NCBI GenBank assembly: GCA_003254885.1
Contig: QANT01003423.1
Coordinates: 1 to 64,000 of the forward strand
DNA: 64,000 nucleotides
From: Purshia tridentata
Taxonomy: Eukaryota; Streptophyta; Magnoliopsida; Rosales; Rosaceae
Direction: 5' to 3'
The translations under genes were made by a program, and so were the position numbers. Below, one piece after another: positions 10,564-23,766 of the stretch; position 1 is the stretch's first letter; each line of letters starts with the position of its first letter. The notes under the pieces were generated by a model. That model did not search any database. It saw only the letters and a program-made list of their open reading frames with translations, and was not told where the DNA came from.

Positions 10564-10790
10564 TATGTGATTACTATTTTTTCTTTAATAAAAACTCTGC
10601 GTGATGAAAATTTGATATTTTCACCTCTTGTTGTAATTTATATACACTTATAATATTTAGCATTTTCAATTTTGTCAATTTAATTCGGTGAATTAATATA
10701 AGTGATGAATATGGGATTACTATTTTTTCTTTAATATAAGTGATGAAAATTTGATATTTTCACCTCTTCTTGTAATTTTTTCTTTTAAAC
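10564..10790. repeat. Tandem duplication, remaining half-unit plus complete second unit
   Basis: After the transposon, 10564-10640 completes the first unit (...GATTACTATTTTTTC...TTTTCACCTCTTGTTG). The second unit runs from about 10641 to 10790 and contains both parts uninterrupted. The two copies differ by small substitutions and a short indel (AAAAACTCTGC versus ATATAAG). Confidence 0.8.
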
Positions 10791-11310
10791 AAAATTTAGG
10801 AGGTGTCATGTCATCTATAAAGTTATTAGCCGATCTATAATAGAAAGCTATTATTTTCAGAAATTTTTATAAGTTATATAAATTAAATGTATTATGATTA
10901 TAATTTTTAACTCATTAGTTATCCACTCACTTTCACCACTTACATTTAAAAATACAAAACTAATGTTCATAAAGGAGGGTAAAAGAATGGAGATAGGGAC
11001 AAAAAATTTTAGTGGGGATACAGAGTAAAAAGGTGGGTTCAAATAGATACCTCCATTTTTTTTTCTAAAAGAAAATTGAGAACTAGGATTCCGCGCGCGT
11101 TTTGGTGCGCGTGGGGATAACTTGAAAGTGCATTGTGCATTTGTGCGCTAAAAAATAGTAGCTAAACACGAAACAAAAAAACAAAAAACACATAATGATG
11201 ACATTAGAATTGGGCGAGCCAAGTAAACGGTGATGACAGATCGTCGTTGACAAGCGAGCAGCGAATGAGATTGAGAGCTTCGATTGCGCGATCGCCGAGT
11301 TCCAACTTCC
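10791..11310 (+). other. Upstream region of UPL7
   Basis: AT-rich upstream sequence that becomes more GC-rich near 11085-11310 (CGCGCGCG near 11093), which probably holds the promoter and 5' UTR. No clear TATA box was identified. Confidence 0.35.
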
Positions 11311-14300
11311 ATGGACGACCCTCGCAAACACCAGGTAGTACTAATTCAACCACACCATCAATTCCTGTGCCTCCAATCACTCCCTCATGATATTATTTTC
11401 ACAATTTCTATACTTTGTGTTCAAATTTGATTCGAATAGTGATGGGTTGGTCTGTTCAGGTATCGTTGAGGGGAGCGAGCGCCAAGGAGATTACCAGAGA
11501 CGCCCTGCTAGAGAAGGTCTCTCAGGAAAGAGAGCTCCGCCAATATGCGCGGCGAGCCACGGCGGCTGCACTCTTCATTCAGGTGCGTTTCTTTTTTTCT
11601 GCCTTTGATTTTCAATATTTGGCTGAAAGTAAACAAATTTTTGTTTATGGAATAAGCAAAATGCAAGCTTCATAGTGGAGGATGACATAAAATGGGGCGG
11701 TTATCATTGGTTTTTTTGTGTGTGGATGTTTTCAGAGAGTGTGGAGGCGCTACATAGTGACAAAGACGGTTGCCTTGGAGCTTCGAGAAGAATGGGAGGA
11801 GCTGCTGAGTCAGCAGGCTGGGTTGGTCATCACAGCCACATGGATTTCCAGCAGTGTAGTGAGGCCTTTTATTTTCTTCATAACATGTTTAGCGACTGGG
11901 CATAGGAACATTGAAACCACAGAAATTCACTCTATGAAGACTTGCTTTCAAATTCTACAGGACAGCGTGAATTCCACTGGTATGTTTTTATTTTTTATTT
12001 TTCTGGATAAATAATGTTATGGGTGTTTTAGCAATTGGGTTGATATAAATTTTTGTTTTTGTTTCTAGACTCAAAGAAGAACTATTGTTCCCTGGCAATC
12101 GGCAGTTCTGAAGAGAGAAGAGTCTGGAGTTATCAGTCGCGGAAGCTGATTTCTCTCTGCATGTTTGTACTTTCGAAGTGTGACAAGTCCCGAGCAGGTG
12201 CTCATGATTTTGCTGCTCTTGCCTCCCTAGCAATGCGTCTTGTTGTTGTATTAACTGATCTCAAAGGGTGGAAGAGCGTTGCTCACCGTGACTCTCAGAG
12301 TGCGGATACAGCAGTGAAGGATTTAGTTCGATTTATGGGGAGTGGTGAAAGTGGTCTTTACTTGTCTATTAGAGGATATATAAACACATTGAATGCTCCA
12401 GGACCTTCACGGATAAGCAGTATTGTACAAACAGACGATAAGTTCTTGATTACTGCAAGTACAATAACTTTAGCTCTTAGGCCATTTCATGTGGAAAAGT
12501 TTGATTTAAACTGCTCTGGCTTGTTGGATGTCCATTATGTTGCTGAGAAGTACTCTGTGTTTCTACTTACAATTCCTTGGCTTACTCAACGTCTTCCTGC
12601 TGTTCTTATATCTGCTATGAGGCACAAGTCTATTCTCTCACCTTGTTTTCAGGCATTACTGGTAAGGCTCATTAAATTTGAACCAAATAAATCACTGTAA
12701 GTTCTATGGTAAACCATTTCCTTTATGTACGCACATGAATACTTCTTTTTACTAGTTACAACAATTCTTATCCATGCATAATGTTTAAAAAATTGAATCC
12801 TCCATTTGTGAAGCTGAGTTGGTATTGTACATGTGTTTGTGGTCTTACTAAATATTGGTTTAGTTTTAAGCTAGAATTTTTCCGTTGGAAATGATGAGTC
12901 AATTAGTGGGTGGAACTTTCTCATCCGATCTATGTGTAACTAGTTTGCTACTGCTACAAAATTCCAAGCTTAACCTGGCATTTTAAACTAAAATCTTATC
13001 TGTCCTTCTTTTTGCCATGCAAAAAGGATCCTATTGCAACCAATACTCAACTTAAATGCCCTTATAGTGCGATTGGACGGCAACTAAGCTAATTATGTTT
13101 TGGGACATAGCATTATCTCTTCTTACATATATTGTTGGTTAGCCAATTATATATCATTGGGAAGTCGGTTGTGTAAGTTTACAGATAGTTTAATACTCTT
13201 TGGACATTTAATTGTAAATAAGTATAGAACAATTGTGGATGGTACCTTTACCTTTTGGTAACAATGATTCATAAAACGTCTACATAGGAATGGCAACAAT
13301 TTGTTCTTATTTTTCTTTATTTTGACTTGTATTCATTTAGGTAATTAGTGGCTTCATATGTATTAATTTTGGTTCTATGAATCTATATCTAATGTTAATT
13401 CCTCATAAACTTCATCATCATATTTGGGTTTCCGATAAAATCCTAGTATTTTTTTTAATATAACTACTTGGACCTGTGATTCAAACATGTGGGGACTGAT
13501 CAAACTTTCGCAGGTGATGGCAGATTTTGAAAGAGAAAATATTAAAGATGATGTTGGATGTGGATCGTTCAAAGGTTAATTCTTCTCCCAAGGTGATTCC
13601 GCCAGTTGGTTGGGCTCTTGCAAACATTATATGCCTAGCAACAGGTGGAGAGAATGATTCTGTTGATCCTGGAGGGTTCCATCAAGAGTTGGACTGTGTA
13701 TCATATGTCCGTGTTGTTAACACTCTTTCAGAAAACTTATTGTCCTGGATTGAGAATGTTGACTGTGTCAAGGAGAACCAGGATCTTCAAAGTGATGTTG
13801 AAACCCATGAGAAGCCTGCCTGTACAGTCTTATGTGAGAGTGAGATGAACCATGAGTCCTTTATGATGTCATACTTGGATATGTTTAGGCCTGTTTCTCA
13901 GCAGTGGCATCTTACTGATCTTTTGGCAATGGTGAATAGAGTTGGTCATAATCAAGGATCTGGGACTCTGACACCAAAAAAACTGGAGTATTTGGGGAAG
14001 TTGGAACTGCTAGATATTGTGCATTTTTATTCTTACATGCTCAGAATATTTTCATTCTTCAACCCCAGGGTTGGACCGTTGCCTGTCCTTAACATGCTAT
14101 CTTTTACTCCTGGATTTCTTGTAAATCTATGGGGAGTGTTGGAAACTTACCTTTTTCCTGGGTATGGCCCCACTTCTAATGACCGTTATGATTATATTAG
14201 TAATAATTCAGGTAATGAAAAAGATGGGGTTTTTGACAAAAAACAAAAGCATGCCAATAATGGCGGAGCTAATAGGTGGGTCACTGTCATTCATAAAATT

Positions 14301-17300
14301 ACTGGTAAGTCGCAAATGGGCCTGGAACATACAGATTTGAGCAATAATCAAACTACGCCTAGACTGGTTGACGAAGATTCTTCTGATGTTTGGGATATTG
14401 AACCTTTGAGGCATGGCCCACAAGGTATATCAAGAGACAAGTTATGTATGCTTCATCTTTTCTGTGCAAGCTATTCACACCTGCTTTTGATTCTTGATGA
14501 CATAGAGTTTTATGAAAAACAGGTAAACTGTTCTTAGGTGTTTTTTCTTTTCCTTTTCTTTTTTTCAATTATTTTTTTGGTGTTGTCAATTCTTATCATT
14601 TGTGCATGAATAGGTGCCATTCACACTAGAGCAACAACGGAAAATTGCATCTGCTCTCAATACATTAGTTTATACTGGTTTTTCTCAAAGTGTTGGACAG
14701 CAGGGTAGACCCCTTATGGAATCTGCAATCAGATGCTTGCATTTAATGTATGAAAGGGATTGCAGGCACCAGTTCTGCCCCCCTGTTTTGTGGCTTTCAC
14801 CTGCTAGAAAGAACCGCCCACCAATTGCAGTAGCTGCCAGAACTCATGAAGTTTTGTCAGCTAATGTAAGAACAGATGATTCTCCAACTGTTCCAATTAT
14901 AGGCTCTGTTATAACTACAACTCCACATGTATTTCCATTTGAAGAAAGGTAAGAAAATAATTGACTAACAGACAAACCAATAGCTTTCATAGTTGACAGT
15001 TATTTTTCCTTTACTTTTCCTGACTCAATTTGCTTACTTCCATAACTTTTGTGAAGCCATGTTTTTCATGGATGCCTAAACCCACTTTGTGGCCTTTGGA
15101 TGATTTGTTATTGGCTATCTGATAGTTGTTGACCTTGTGACATATGCCTTGAGGGTGCACAGGTGTGTATGTGTGTCTGCCTGAATGTTTCGTTTGCGTG
15201 TGTTTACAAGTGAGATTGCAGAAGTGGGTGTGTTGGTGAGGGTGAGGGTGAGGGGGAGGGAGAGAGAGAGAGAGCACATATACATCTCTTCAGTACCCAC
15301 ATTTCTGTGTTTTATATTATACCTTTGACATTATGATATATTGGATAGATTTCTTCACTACCTACTTTTCTGAGTTTTACCTTCAACATTACGATCTTAA
15401 TTTAGACTTGATTATCTTTGAGACCTCCAAGTAAAATTCTTTTTATCTATTTAGAAAACAATCTATTTTTGAAACTTTAAATTATGTTTACTACATTAAA
15501 TCATGCTTCCTGACATAATTTCATATCCTGGCAGAGTTGAAATGTTTAGAGAGTTTATCAAGATGGACAAAGCCTCTCGAAAAATGGCTGGTGAAGTTTC
15601 TGGCCCTGGTTCACGATCAGTTGAGATAGTAGTCCGTCGTGGGCATATTGTTGAAGATGGATTTCGGCAATTAAATTCCCTGGGATCAAGGTTTAAGTCA
15701 TCCATCCATGTTTCATTTGTCAGTGAATGTGGCCTACCTGAGGCTGGCCTAGACTATGGTGGGTTATCTAAAGAGTTTCTGACTGATATATCAAAAGCAG
15801 CCTTTGCTCCTGAGTAAGTTTGAGACTTTGTATAGATATAGATACGTTTTACCTTTTTCTTACATTGGTACTGCTTTTTTTGAAGTCAGTTTTTAGTCTA
15901 CCTTTTCTGTTGATTAGGTATGGGCTATTCTCCCAGACCTCAACCTCAGACAGACTTCTTATCCCTAATGCATCTGCAAGATATCTAGAGAATGGTATCC
16001 AGATGATTGAGTTCCTTGGAAGAGTTGTTGGTAAAGCTCTTTATGAAGGAATTTTGCTAGATTACTCCTTTTCACATGTTTTTGTACAAAAGCTGTTAGG
16101 CCGGTATAGCTTTCTTGATGAGCTATCAACACTTGATCCAGAGCTTTACAGGAATCTCATGTATGTCAAGGTAAACCTTGTGTTTGTTTGTTTGTCTGGA
16201 ACCAATGTGCCTTGCTCCTTAAAGGGCTCTATGACATTACTTTAGGACTACGTATTGTAAACTTGATTGGGTCCAAGCGGTCGCATCAAAACCTGAACTA
16301 TTTAAATAAGGTGTTATTGGTTGCTTGGTCTGAAGACTCTGAACTGTCTGAGATAAAGCACCCTTGATGGATTGAAATCCAACTTAAGTTTCTGCAAGTC
16401 TCACATTTCTGGGTTAAGCTTGTCTTACATGTATTGAAATGCTTGGCTATGTGTATGTTATTCTTTAAAGTTTTGATATTTAACTTGTGTGGTAATCACA
16501 GCACTATGATGGTGATGTCGAGGACCTCTATCTGGATTTTACAGTAACTGAAGAATCATTTGGCAAACGGCATGTCATTGAGCTTAAGCCTGGTGGAAAG
16601 GATGTTACTGTGACAAACAAGAACAAAATGCAGTACATTCATGCAATTGCTGATTATAAGCTTAACCGGCAGGTTTATATTTCTTTCTTGTTCAATTCAT
16701 GAAGACTATCTTTTTCTTTTTTTTGGGGTGAGACGAATCACTTTGTTTTCAATGTTGAATTGCAGATATTTCCATTTTCAAATGCATTCCATAGAGGTCT
16801 AATTGATCTCATATCACCATCCTGGCTAAAACTGTTTAATGCAAGTGAATTTAATCAGGTAACTCCCTCTATACATGGGCCTTACTGTTTTCTAGTGACA
16901 CGTGACTGTATGACTGCTAGGTGCATGTATGCATGCATATAAGATATGCTTCTCTTGTCAGTTAATGTGTAATTCATTCTTATGGTTAATTTGTTAATCA
17001 TCTTAAACTTGTAAGTATAAGAAGTAGTCTTCTTTTTTGGTTCGAAAAAAAAAAAGGAAAGAATATAAGTGCTTTTTAAAAGAGATATTATAGCATAATT
17101 GGCCCTCCAATATGGAGAAATTGCAGGAAAAAAAAAATTGTTCAAATTTCACACTATAATGATTGGGGCTAGGGGAATCAAATGTAAGCACCACTTTAAC
17201 TAAAGGATCTTTATAGATATTCTACCCTAAAATGTTTTTTTTGGGAAATAACTATAAGATTTCTTCTTCATTTTACCCCATAAAGTATTTTATGAGTATT

Positions 17301-18444
17301 GTGTTTTTGTGGGGGCCATTTCATAAGATGGTGGTTTAGTTCATATGTTTTATAGTAACTATGTACTTGGTCAATATGCTTCAGTATTATGATTCATCAA
17401 AATTATTCTTCCCATAAAGAGTGCTGAACTTAGACCCACATGAATTCATCTTCTTGTCAACTGCTGATCTATAATTACCATATGCAGTTGCTTTCAGGGG
17501 GAAACCATGACATTGACGTTGATGATTTAAGAAAGAACACACGCTACACTGGTGGTTACTCTGAGGGGAGCCGGACAATTAAAATATTTTGGGAGGTACC
17601 GACATTTCAATGGATTTCTTCCTATTGGTGCTCTTAAATGCTGACCTTTCCTAACTTAAGAGTTTCATATTTTCTGCCTATTTTCTATTAAACAACCACT
17701 TATGCTCATACAGTCACATGCTGCTAATTCATGTTTTATCCTAAGAGAATTTAGGCTTATCTTATGTATAATCCCATTATCCATGTGGCATTTTTAACAT
17801 TGCTAATGTATTCTTGTCTTAAAGATGTTTGTTTGGATTCACCTTATGATCTTTTATGTTTTCACTGAGCTTTTCCAGACCATTGGCACAGGTAATGAAG
17901 GGATTTGAACCTACAGAACGTTGTATGCTTCTCAAATTTGTGACCAGTTGTTCTCGAGCTCCATTACTTGGATTCAAATACTTGCAACCGACCTTTACAA
18001 TCCATAAGGTATGTTCTTCATCTTAATCTGCATACATCTTACTCTTTGTGGGTGGTTGTAATGAAATTTATAAAATGTGAGATGTGTTCTCCCTTAATTC
18101 AAGTGCTCGTAAACTATCATGTAGGTTGCATGTGATATTCCTATTTGGGCAACAATGAGAGGACAGGATGTTGATCGGCTTCCATCAGCCTCTACTTGCT
18201 ACAATACTCTGAAGGTACGATAAAGGGAGAAATACCCCCCATCCCCCTTCTATTTTTTTAATACATTGCAAAAGAAAGAGTGAGAACAGCTACTTGTTAG
18301 ACTAGAAGCTATATCTGCCTCTCACCATGCTCAGGTTTCCATTCTCTCTGATTGTTGCAGCTTCCAACTTACAAACGTCCAAGCACTTTGAGAGAAAAAC
18401 TTCTATATGCAATCAGTTCCAATGCAGGATTTGAACTTTCTTAA
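11311..18444 (+). CDS. UPL7: HECT-type E3 ubiquitin-protein ligase UPL7
   Basis: E3 ligase that takes ubiquitin from an E2 onto its own cysteine and passes it to substrates. Fourteen exons: 11311-11334, 11460-11582, 11736-11979, 12069-12661, 13524-14522, 14614-14948, 15535-15813, 15918-16170, 16502-16672, 16766-16858, 17488-17595, 17892-18008, 18125-18214 and 18361-18444, giving 1,170 residues (Arabidopsis UPL7 is about 1,140). The N terminus [20 protein letters not shown] and the IQ-like calmodulin-binding motif [11 protein letters not shown] (about residue 47) are UPL7 hallmarks as I remember them. The C-terminal third is a complete HECT domain with predicted active Cys1138 in [10 protein letters not shown] and the usual ~30-residue tail. 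Exon 5 is placed at the second of two close acceptors (CAG at 13521-13523), because the first would put a stop in frame. The 0.86-kb intron 4 is the longest. Confidence 0.94.
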
Positions 18445-19024
18445 GGACCCCCTTCAGGTACTTTTCAGCTCATCTTACTCATGATCAATTTTAATTGTCT
18501 TTTTCATGAATTTTAGTCCCTAGAAATGATTATAGATGGGTTACCAATAAGGGCAAGCAGTAGTTCATAACTTCATTATGATATTAGAATTGGAGGTTAA
18601 AAAAAGGTTTTAACCAAGATACTTTAAATGATCTAATAAGGTGATAATTTGCACAGTTGCACCTATATCTTTGTGTTATATATTTTCCCTTTTCATATAT
18701 AAAAAACATTCGGCAAATCACCAAGAATGCATATTTGGTAGCTTCAGGTTCTTGCATTGGATATCATTTGCACCAAGTTGGAACTGGTTAACAGAATTGG
18801 GTCATAATTTTACTTACTGATCTCACACAAAGGATCGAAACACATGAACTACCACAGAAAGTAGGAGCATCAACTGATCTTCTTTACATGTATAGCTAAA
18901 GAGTTTCACACTATGAAGAAATTAAATTCTCAAACTAAAACCACCAAATACCTATAGTTCTCATTTAACATATATAGATTACGAGAGTGCAGTAGTATTA
19001 CATTATGCCACTGTGGATATAGAT
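18445..19024. other. Convergent 3' spacer between UPL7 and the GDSL gene
   Basis: Holds the two 3' UTRs. Parts of it reappear in degenerate form near 22560-22760 (see the relic duplication). No gene was recognised. Confidence 0.4.
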
Positions 19025-20747
19025 TCAAGATATGAGATCGAAACCCTGTTGAAGTAGATCACCAGCCAAAACCTCGTTGGCGGCTTCAGAGGGATGGAAT
19101 CCATCCCAAAACACATAGCCAGTTGCATTGGTACATGTTCCTAGAGACCTGCGGTTGCAAAGCACAGAGGTTTCTAATGTACCTGTTCCACAGCAACCTC
19201 TTCTTGACTCAAAGAACCCTGTTCCATGAATACATCACAGGAAAAAGAAAAAAAGAAGATAATTAGTCTCCTTAGCATCAAATGCATTTATGATTATGTT
19301 CATGCAGCAGTCCTGCTGATCTTTGTAAGAGGTAATAGAGAGAATTTTTGTATTGACCAATAAAACATAACGTTTTTTTTTTCTTTGCGTGGAACAAATG
19401 TAGTTATTTTTTTGTTTAATTGACCAACTTTTAAGGTGCTTGTCTTTTTTTATAGGAAACAGTGACTTTAGTGACTTTACTAATCGAGTCAGGTGCTTTA
19501 CCATTGTCACCAGGCTTTGTAATCATATCCAAGAGAGGATGGAAGATATCGAAGACCACAAGCTTGAGGCCTGGAAGTCTACACTTCAGAGTTTGAGACG
19601 TGTTGTTTAGCTTATTGTTGAATGAAATGGCATCTTGGTTTAACCTTGTGATGCACTGGTTGCTTCCTGCACCAAAAAGGGTGATTGCTGCAGGCAAACA
19701 CCCAGTTGGTGGTAAGCTTGTGACTCCAATCCTTCGCACTCCCAATCCATACAAATTCTGTCACAATGCTGCTTATGTAATTAGAGTGTATTTAAAGCAA
19801 CTGATACAGAATGATTTCCAATTTCTTTGATGTATCAAACATGATTGATTCTTCCACTTAAATTCAAGATCATATCGACACTTTTTCCCCCCATATGTAC
19901 TATATTGAAGCTTCAATTTAAATTAACTATAGCTATCATGCAATCTGTAGTTGTGAATGATCATGCAATCTAAAACTGTATTGGTCATCATGCATTCATT
20001 TGGGCTCACATATCCAATAATGTGCAAATCCAGGTTTAGGTGTGGTCATTAAACATCATTCGGCTATGTGATTACCCTTTTTTTATCTTTTTTGGGTCGT
20101 AGACCAAACCACTGCCCAGATCAAGCAAAGATATGACCAGGTTTGATATTACTGGCCTAGATCTGTTAAAATTTTACACTTTAAAAGATGTCAACAGTTA
20201 TTTAAATTGCTCGAGAAAGATGACATGTTGAATTTTGGCTTGTTGGTTCTAAAATTTTTGAAATTTCAAGGAACTAAAGACACGGAAAGTTGCATAAGTC
20301 TTGAAAAAAAAGAAATCACTTTTTCTATTTTTTAAAATTATGATGGATTTTATAAAGATTGTCTAAACTATTATAAACATAACTTTGTCAACAAATATAC
20401 ACGAGTGTGACACTATCCATATTCCATAATATAAAAAGAAAGGGAAAAGATGCAGTATGTATGATCTGATAGTGGAGTGACCTGAATGAAAGTGGAGTAG
20501 GATGTCATGAGAATGTCTGAGAATTGGTCAGGTGAGTAGACTCTGTTGAGGAGGGGATTGATGTAGTAGTTTTGAATGAAATCGCTGCTCCCTGCACTTA
20601 GAAGGTGGATGGCACCAGAGAATCTGTCATTGGCTTTGGCTTGTCCCACCATATTCACCACTCTGGTTTGATACTCCTTGTAGTAATTCAGTTGCTGGGT
20701 CAATGAAATGGCACGCTACAAAATTAACAGACAGAGCATCATGAGTA

Positions 20748-20790
<43 letters not shown>

Positions 20791-21256
20791 TCACTGTTTA
20801 CGTATAGCAGGGCTGTCCTGTCATAATAGCCAGAAGCAGCTGAGGCAAAGTTGACTCCAGTCAAGAGGTTCTGCCCTCTGGCTTCTTGGCTGAGGTAAGC
20901 TGGTGGGAATGAAGTGAATCCAAGATATTCAGCTGTACAAGAAATTAAGAAGCAAGTTACATATGAACTCATTGGAGAAAAAGAATAAGAAACAGTTGTT
21001 GAGAAATATTGTTACCAGTAAAGTCTGTGGCAAGCTTTCCATTACAGAATCTTCCAGTTGGTCTATGATTAACAAAGTCTCTGCCATAAGGAGGAAAGTT
21101 TGCCTTGATAAGTGTGGTGAGATTGTTATTGTTTCCCACATCAACCACAGAGTCCCCAAAGAGTATAAGTGCAGGAACTAGAGGGTCCCCATGAGCCACT
21201 TTGAAAACCAGAACAAGAAAGGTCAAGGAACCCAGAAGTTTACTTGAAAAACCCAT
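19025..21256 (-). CDS. GDSL esterase/lipase
   Basis: Secreted SGNH-fold hydrolase that acts on ester bonds in lipids or wall acyl groups; the substrate is unknown. Five exons on the - strand: 21256-21016, 20932-20802, 20715-20482, 19757-19502 and 19218-19025, giving 351 residues, standard for plant GDSL enzymes. A signal peptide covers about residues 1-23. Block I is [15 protein letters not shown] with nucleophile Ser36. Block V is [10 protein letters not shown] with Asp326 and His329. Block III reads SAGSSDF, where most members have GxND, so the oxyanion-hole Asn is Ser here. From memory, the Arabidopsis At5g03810/At5g03820 proteins read the same way and are this gene's closest relatives. 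A (GA)n tract near 20750-20788 lies in intron 2, close to the exon-2 donor. Confidence 0.93.
20751..20788. repeat. (GA)n microsatellite in GDSL intron 2
   Basis: An almost pure GA run of about 38 bp, just inside the intron after the exon-2 donor. Likely to vary in length between individuals. Confidence 0.85.
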
Positions 21257-22385
21257 TTCTTTCTACTGTTCCAAGAGTAAAACTCAGTGGCTAAACAGGG
21301 GAGAAATGAAGAAAGTTTGAGTGAATGAAAATGAAGAGGGCAGGTGGGGAGAAATTTATGAAGGGGGACTGTAAATACTGGTCAAAAATTGACATAAACT
21401 GTCTGCGAGAGAGTGATGCCAATAAAGCTGTTCATTTCCTGGTATGGATAGCATGTTTGGTACACAAGATAGAGCTTATGATATTTGTCCTCTTTATTAC
21501 CCTCTTTTAGTGAAAGTGTTATCATGGCGTGGGTTTGTTTTGAGAAGTGACAAAGGATTTAGTTAAAGCCCAAGGCACTTTAAGAAAGTAATGAAAAAAG
21601 TTAGTGCTGAATCACAGCTATTCACATTATGCATCATCCAAGCTCTCTGGTGCGACCCATACATATATATCATTTATATAAAATAGTGATTCATTTCCAT
21701 TTTCCATAATCTAATGAAATCTTTCTCTTATCTCATCAATCATCATGTGAAATGGCAATTACATCATCCAGTTTTCAACCATATTTTCTTGACACCATTC
21801 CACTAACATTGTTCATGATTGCGTAGCAATAGAATACACCTTGTGTTAAGCGATCTGGAGCCTGCATGTACTGGTAACACTCATGAAGACGTACTATGTA
21901 GCAATCAATTGTAAATATGTAATTGTAATTTTTTAAAATTAAAAGGAGCACAAAGAATACAAACTCGTGGATAGGATTGCACTCCATTATATGCCCGGCC
22001 TCAAAAGGCCAGCAGTAAGAATACAAACTTAGACCAAATTGTTAATCACTTTCTTTACTCCTCTTGCATACTGGATCAGATGGGGAAAGTTGGTGGTTTC
22101 TTGTGCCTTTCCACTTTCCCTAGGAATTAATGGAAGAGTAGAAAATGCAAGTGCTAGCATTGGCTTCTCCACCATTATTTTGTGACTAAAGTATATTGGC
22201 AATGATGAAAGCATAGAGCTACATCATCCTCTTCAACTCCCATGTGCATGCAATTTACAGCAGTTCATTTCTGTAAGGAAATTGCTAGTTAAACCTCAAA
22301 AGTTTAAATTGTTAAGGAATGAGTCAACAATATATATCAAATTTATACTATTTTCCCATGTGCAACTCCATCATGGAGAGGCAAG
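21257..22385. other. Upstream region of the GDSL gene
   Basis: Promoter-side sequence of the GDSL gene, then AT-rich spacer. The short open frames in it have no recognisable protein character. Confidence 0.35.
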
Positions 22386-23045
22386 CACATTGAGAGAGAG
22401 AGAGGGTTCAGGAAAACAAGTTGTTAAGTACCACTTATGCTTAGCCTCTGCTCATGTTTTTGTTCTATATAATGTACGTTTCAGCCTCCAAATTACAAAC
22501 GCTGATAATTCTATATGAAATCTGTTACAATGCAGGATTTGAACTTTTTGGCTTGTCTTAATTATATTGCATTGTGAAATCAAGATCAATTTTGATTGTC
22601 CTGGATTGGATGGATTTTTTATGCCATATATATATCTTCAGTCTATATGTAAAAATCGGAAAACAAATTAGAGAGCATTTTTGAAACAAAGAAAAAAAAA
22701 CAAGGCTCAAACTACATGAATTTTATTTTGTTGGATAGAGCTCAAATTACATAGATTGAAAGTAACTTTTAGCCGGAAAAAATAAGGCCGCTTTTTGCTC
22801 AAACGTTCACAAGTACAAAACGGCCCACATGCTTTTTTGCGCCTCTCTTTCATGTCCACAATCTCCATGTCAAGAAGCAAAAATCAATAAAGGCTTGCCA
22901 AATTGGCCCGAGAAGAATTGGGGGGCGGCGATTTTGCTAGAGGTAGTGTGTACAGACCATCGTTAGCGTTTTTGAGTTTTTGGGTTTGGATTGGGGAAGA
23001 GAAAGTATCAAAGACCACAATCTTGGGGCATGGAAGTCTGTTATG
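22386..23045. pseudogene. Relic second copy of the UPL7 3' end and GDSL 3' end
   Basis: About 22485-22550 (+) resembles the last UPL7 exon: CAGCCTCCAAATTACAAACG, then CTATATGAAATCTGTTACAA and TGCAGGATTTGAACTTT, with roughly 18 bases missing in between. The sequence before it matches the end of UPL7 intron 13, and ATCAATTTTGATTGTC after it matches the UPL7 3' flank. Further on, about 22996-23040 on the - strand encodes RLPCPKIVVFDTF, matching [13 protein letters not shown] of the GDSL gene. Order and orientation are those of 18275-19581, so one ancient segmental copy explains all parts. It is heavily decayed and cannot be functional as either gene. The 125-residue open frame at 22903-23280 overlaps the relic and looks accidental. 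Confidence 0.75.
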
Positions 23046-23766
23046 CAAATTTTTGGGATTTAACTGTTATTATGGAGGAATTTTTGGTCTATATAATTTC
23101 TCCACCGATGGGATTATATTGAAATATTGTGAATACAATGAACTAACTATCAGTTTGATGAATTCTACTTCGAAAAAATTTATAGTACAACACGTATGTA
23201 GGATCTTATATGATGGGACGGGAGGTTCTAAAAAATGTTGTGAAAGGAAATTATATCAACCAGTTACAATCGTTTTATGATCCTTTACACCTTTGTTTTT
23301 ATTTATGACCTCTATACCAATGACACCTTCTGAGTGACATGCTTCCACAATGGAATTCCAAATACCCAATAATTTTTCCTACAAGATACTTTCATCTTTA
23401 TTTTAGAAGTACACTAATATCTTCCCTTTTTGGTGAATAGTACACTAATATCTTAATACAGATTACAGACAATGAACAACAAAAGAAAGAAGAAATTATC
23501 ATCCATTCCCCTTGACTACATTTTTCTCTTAAACTTCTAAGGCAGAAAATGCATTAACAACTTTTAATGCATTAAAAAATACGTTAAAACTGACCCATAG
23601 ATAAAATAGGTACATATGATATTCCAAAAAAGATACAAAACATAGAAAGCCTGATTCCCTTCCTCTACTGATGAAAATGTGGTCAGGAGGGTTCAAGCTT
23701 CCCTTCAACAGCTATGTGAAAGTCCAGCACCAAAATTGCAGATGATTCGGTAACAATTGGAGTCAA
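23046..23766. other. Spacer and 3' UTR of threonine deaminase
   Basis: AT-rich sequence. The part next to 23767 is presumably the 3' UTR of the threonine deaminase gene on the - strand. Nothing else was recognised. Confidence 0.35.

Noticed and set aside
13514-13523. First of two close splice acceptors before UPL7 exon 5
   Set aside because: Using it brings a TGA into the reading frame. The second CAG, ten bases later, restores the conserved ILKEKIL sequence.
22903-23280. 125-residue open frame on the + strand
   Set aside because: It overlaps the GDSL relic read on the wrong strand and has no recognised motif.
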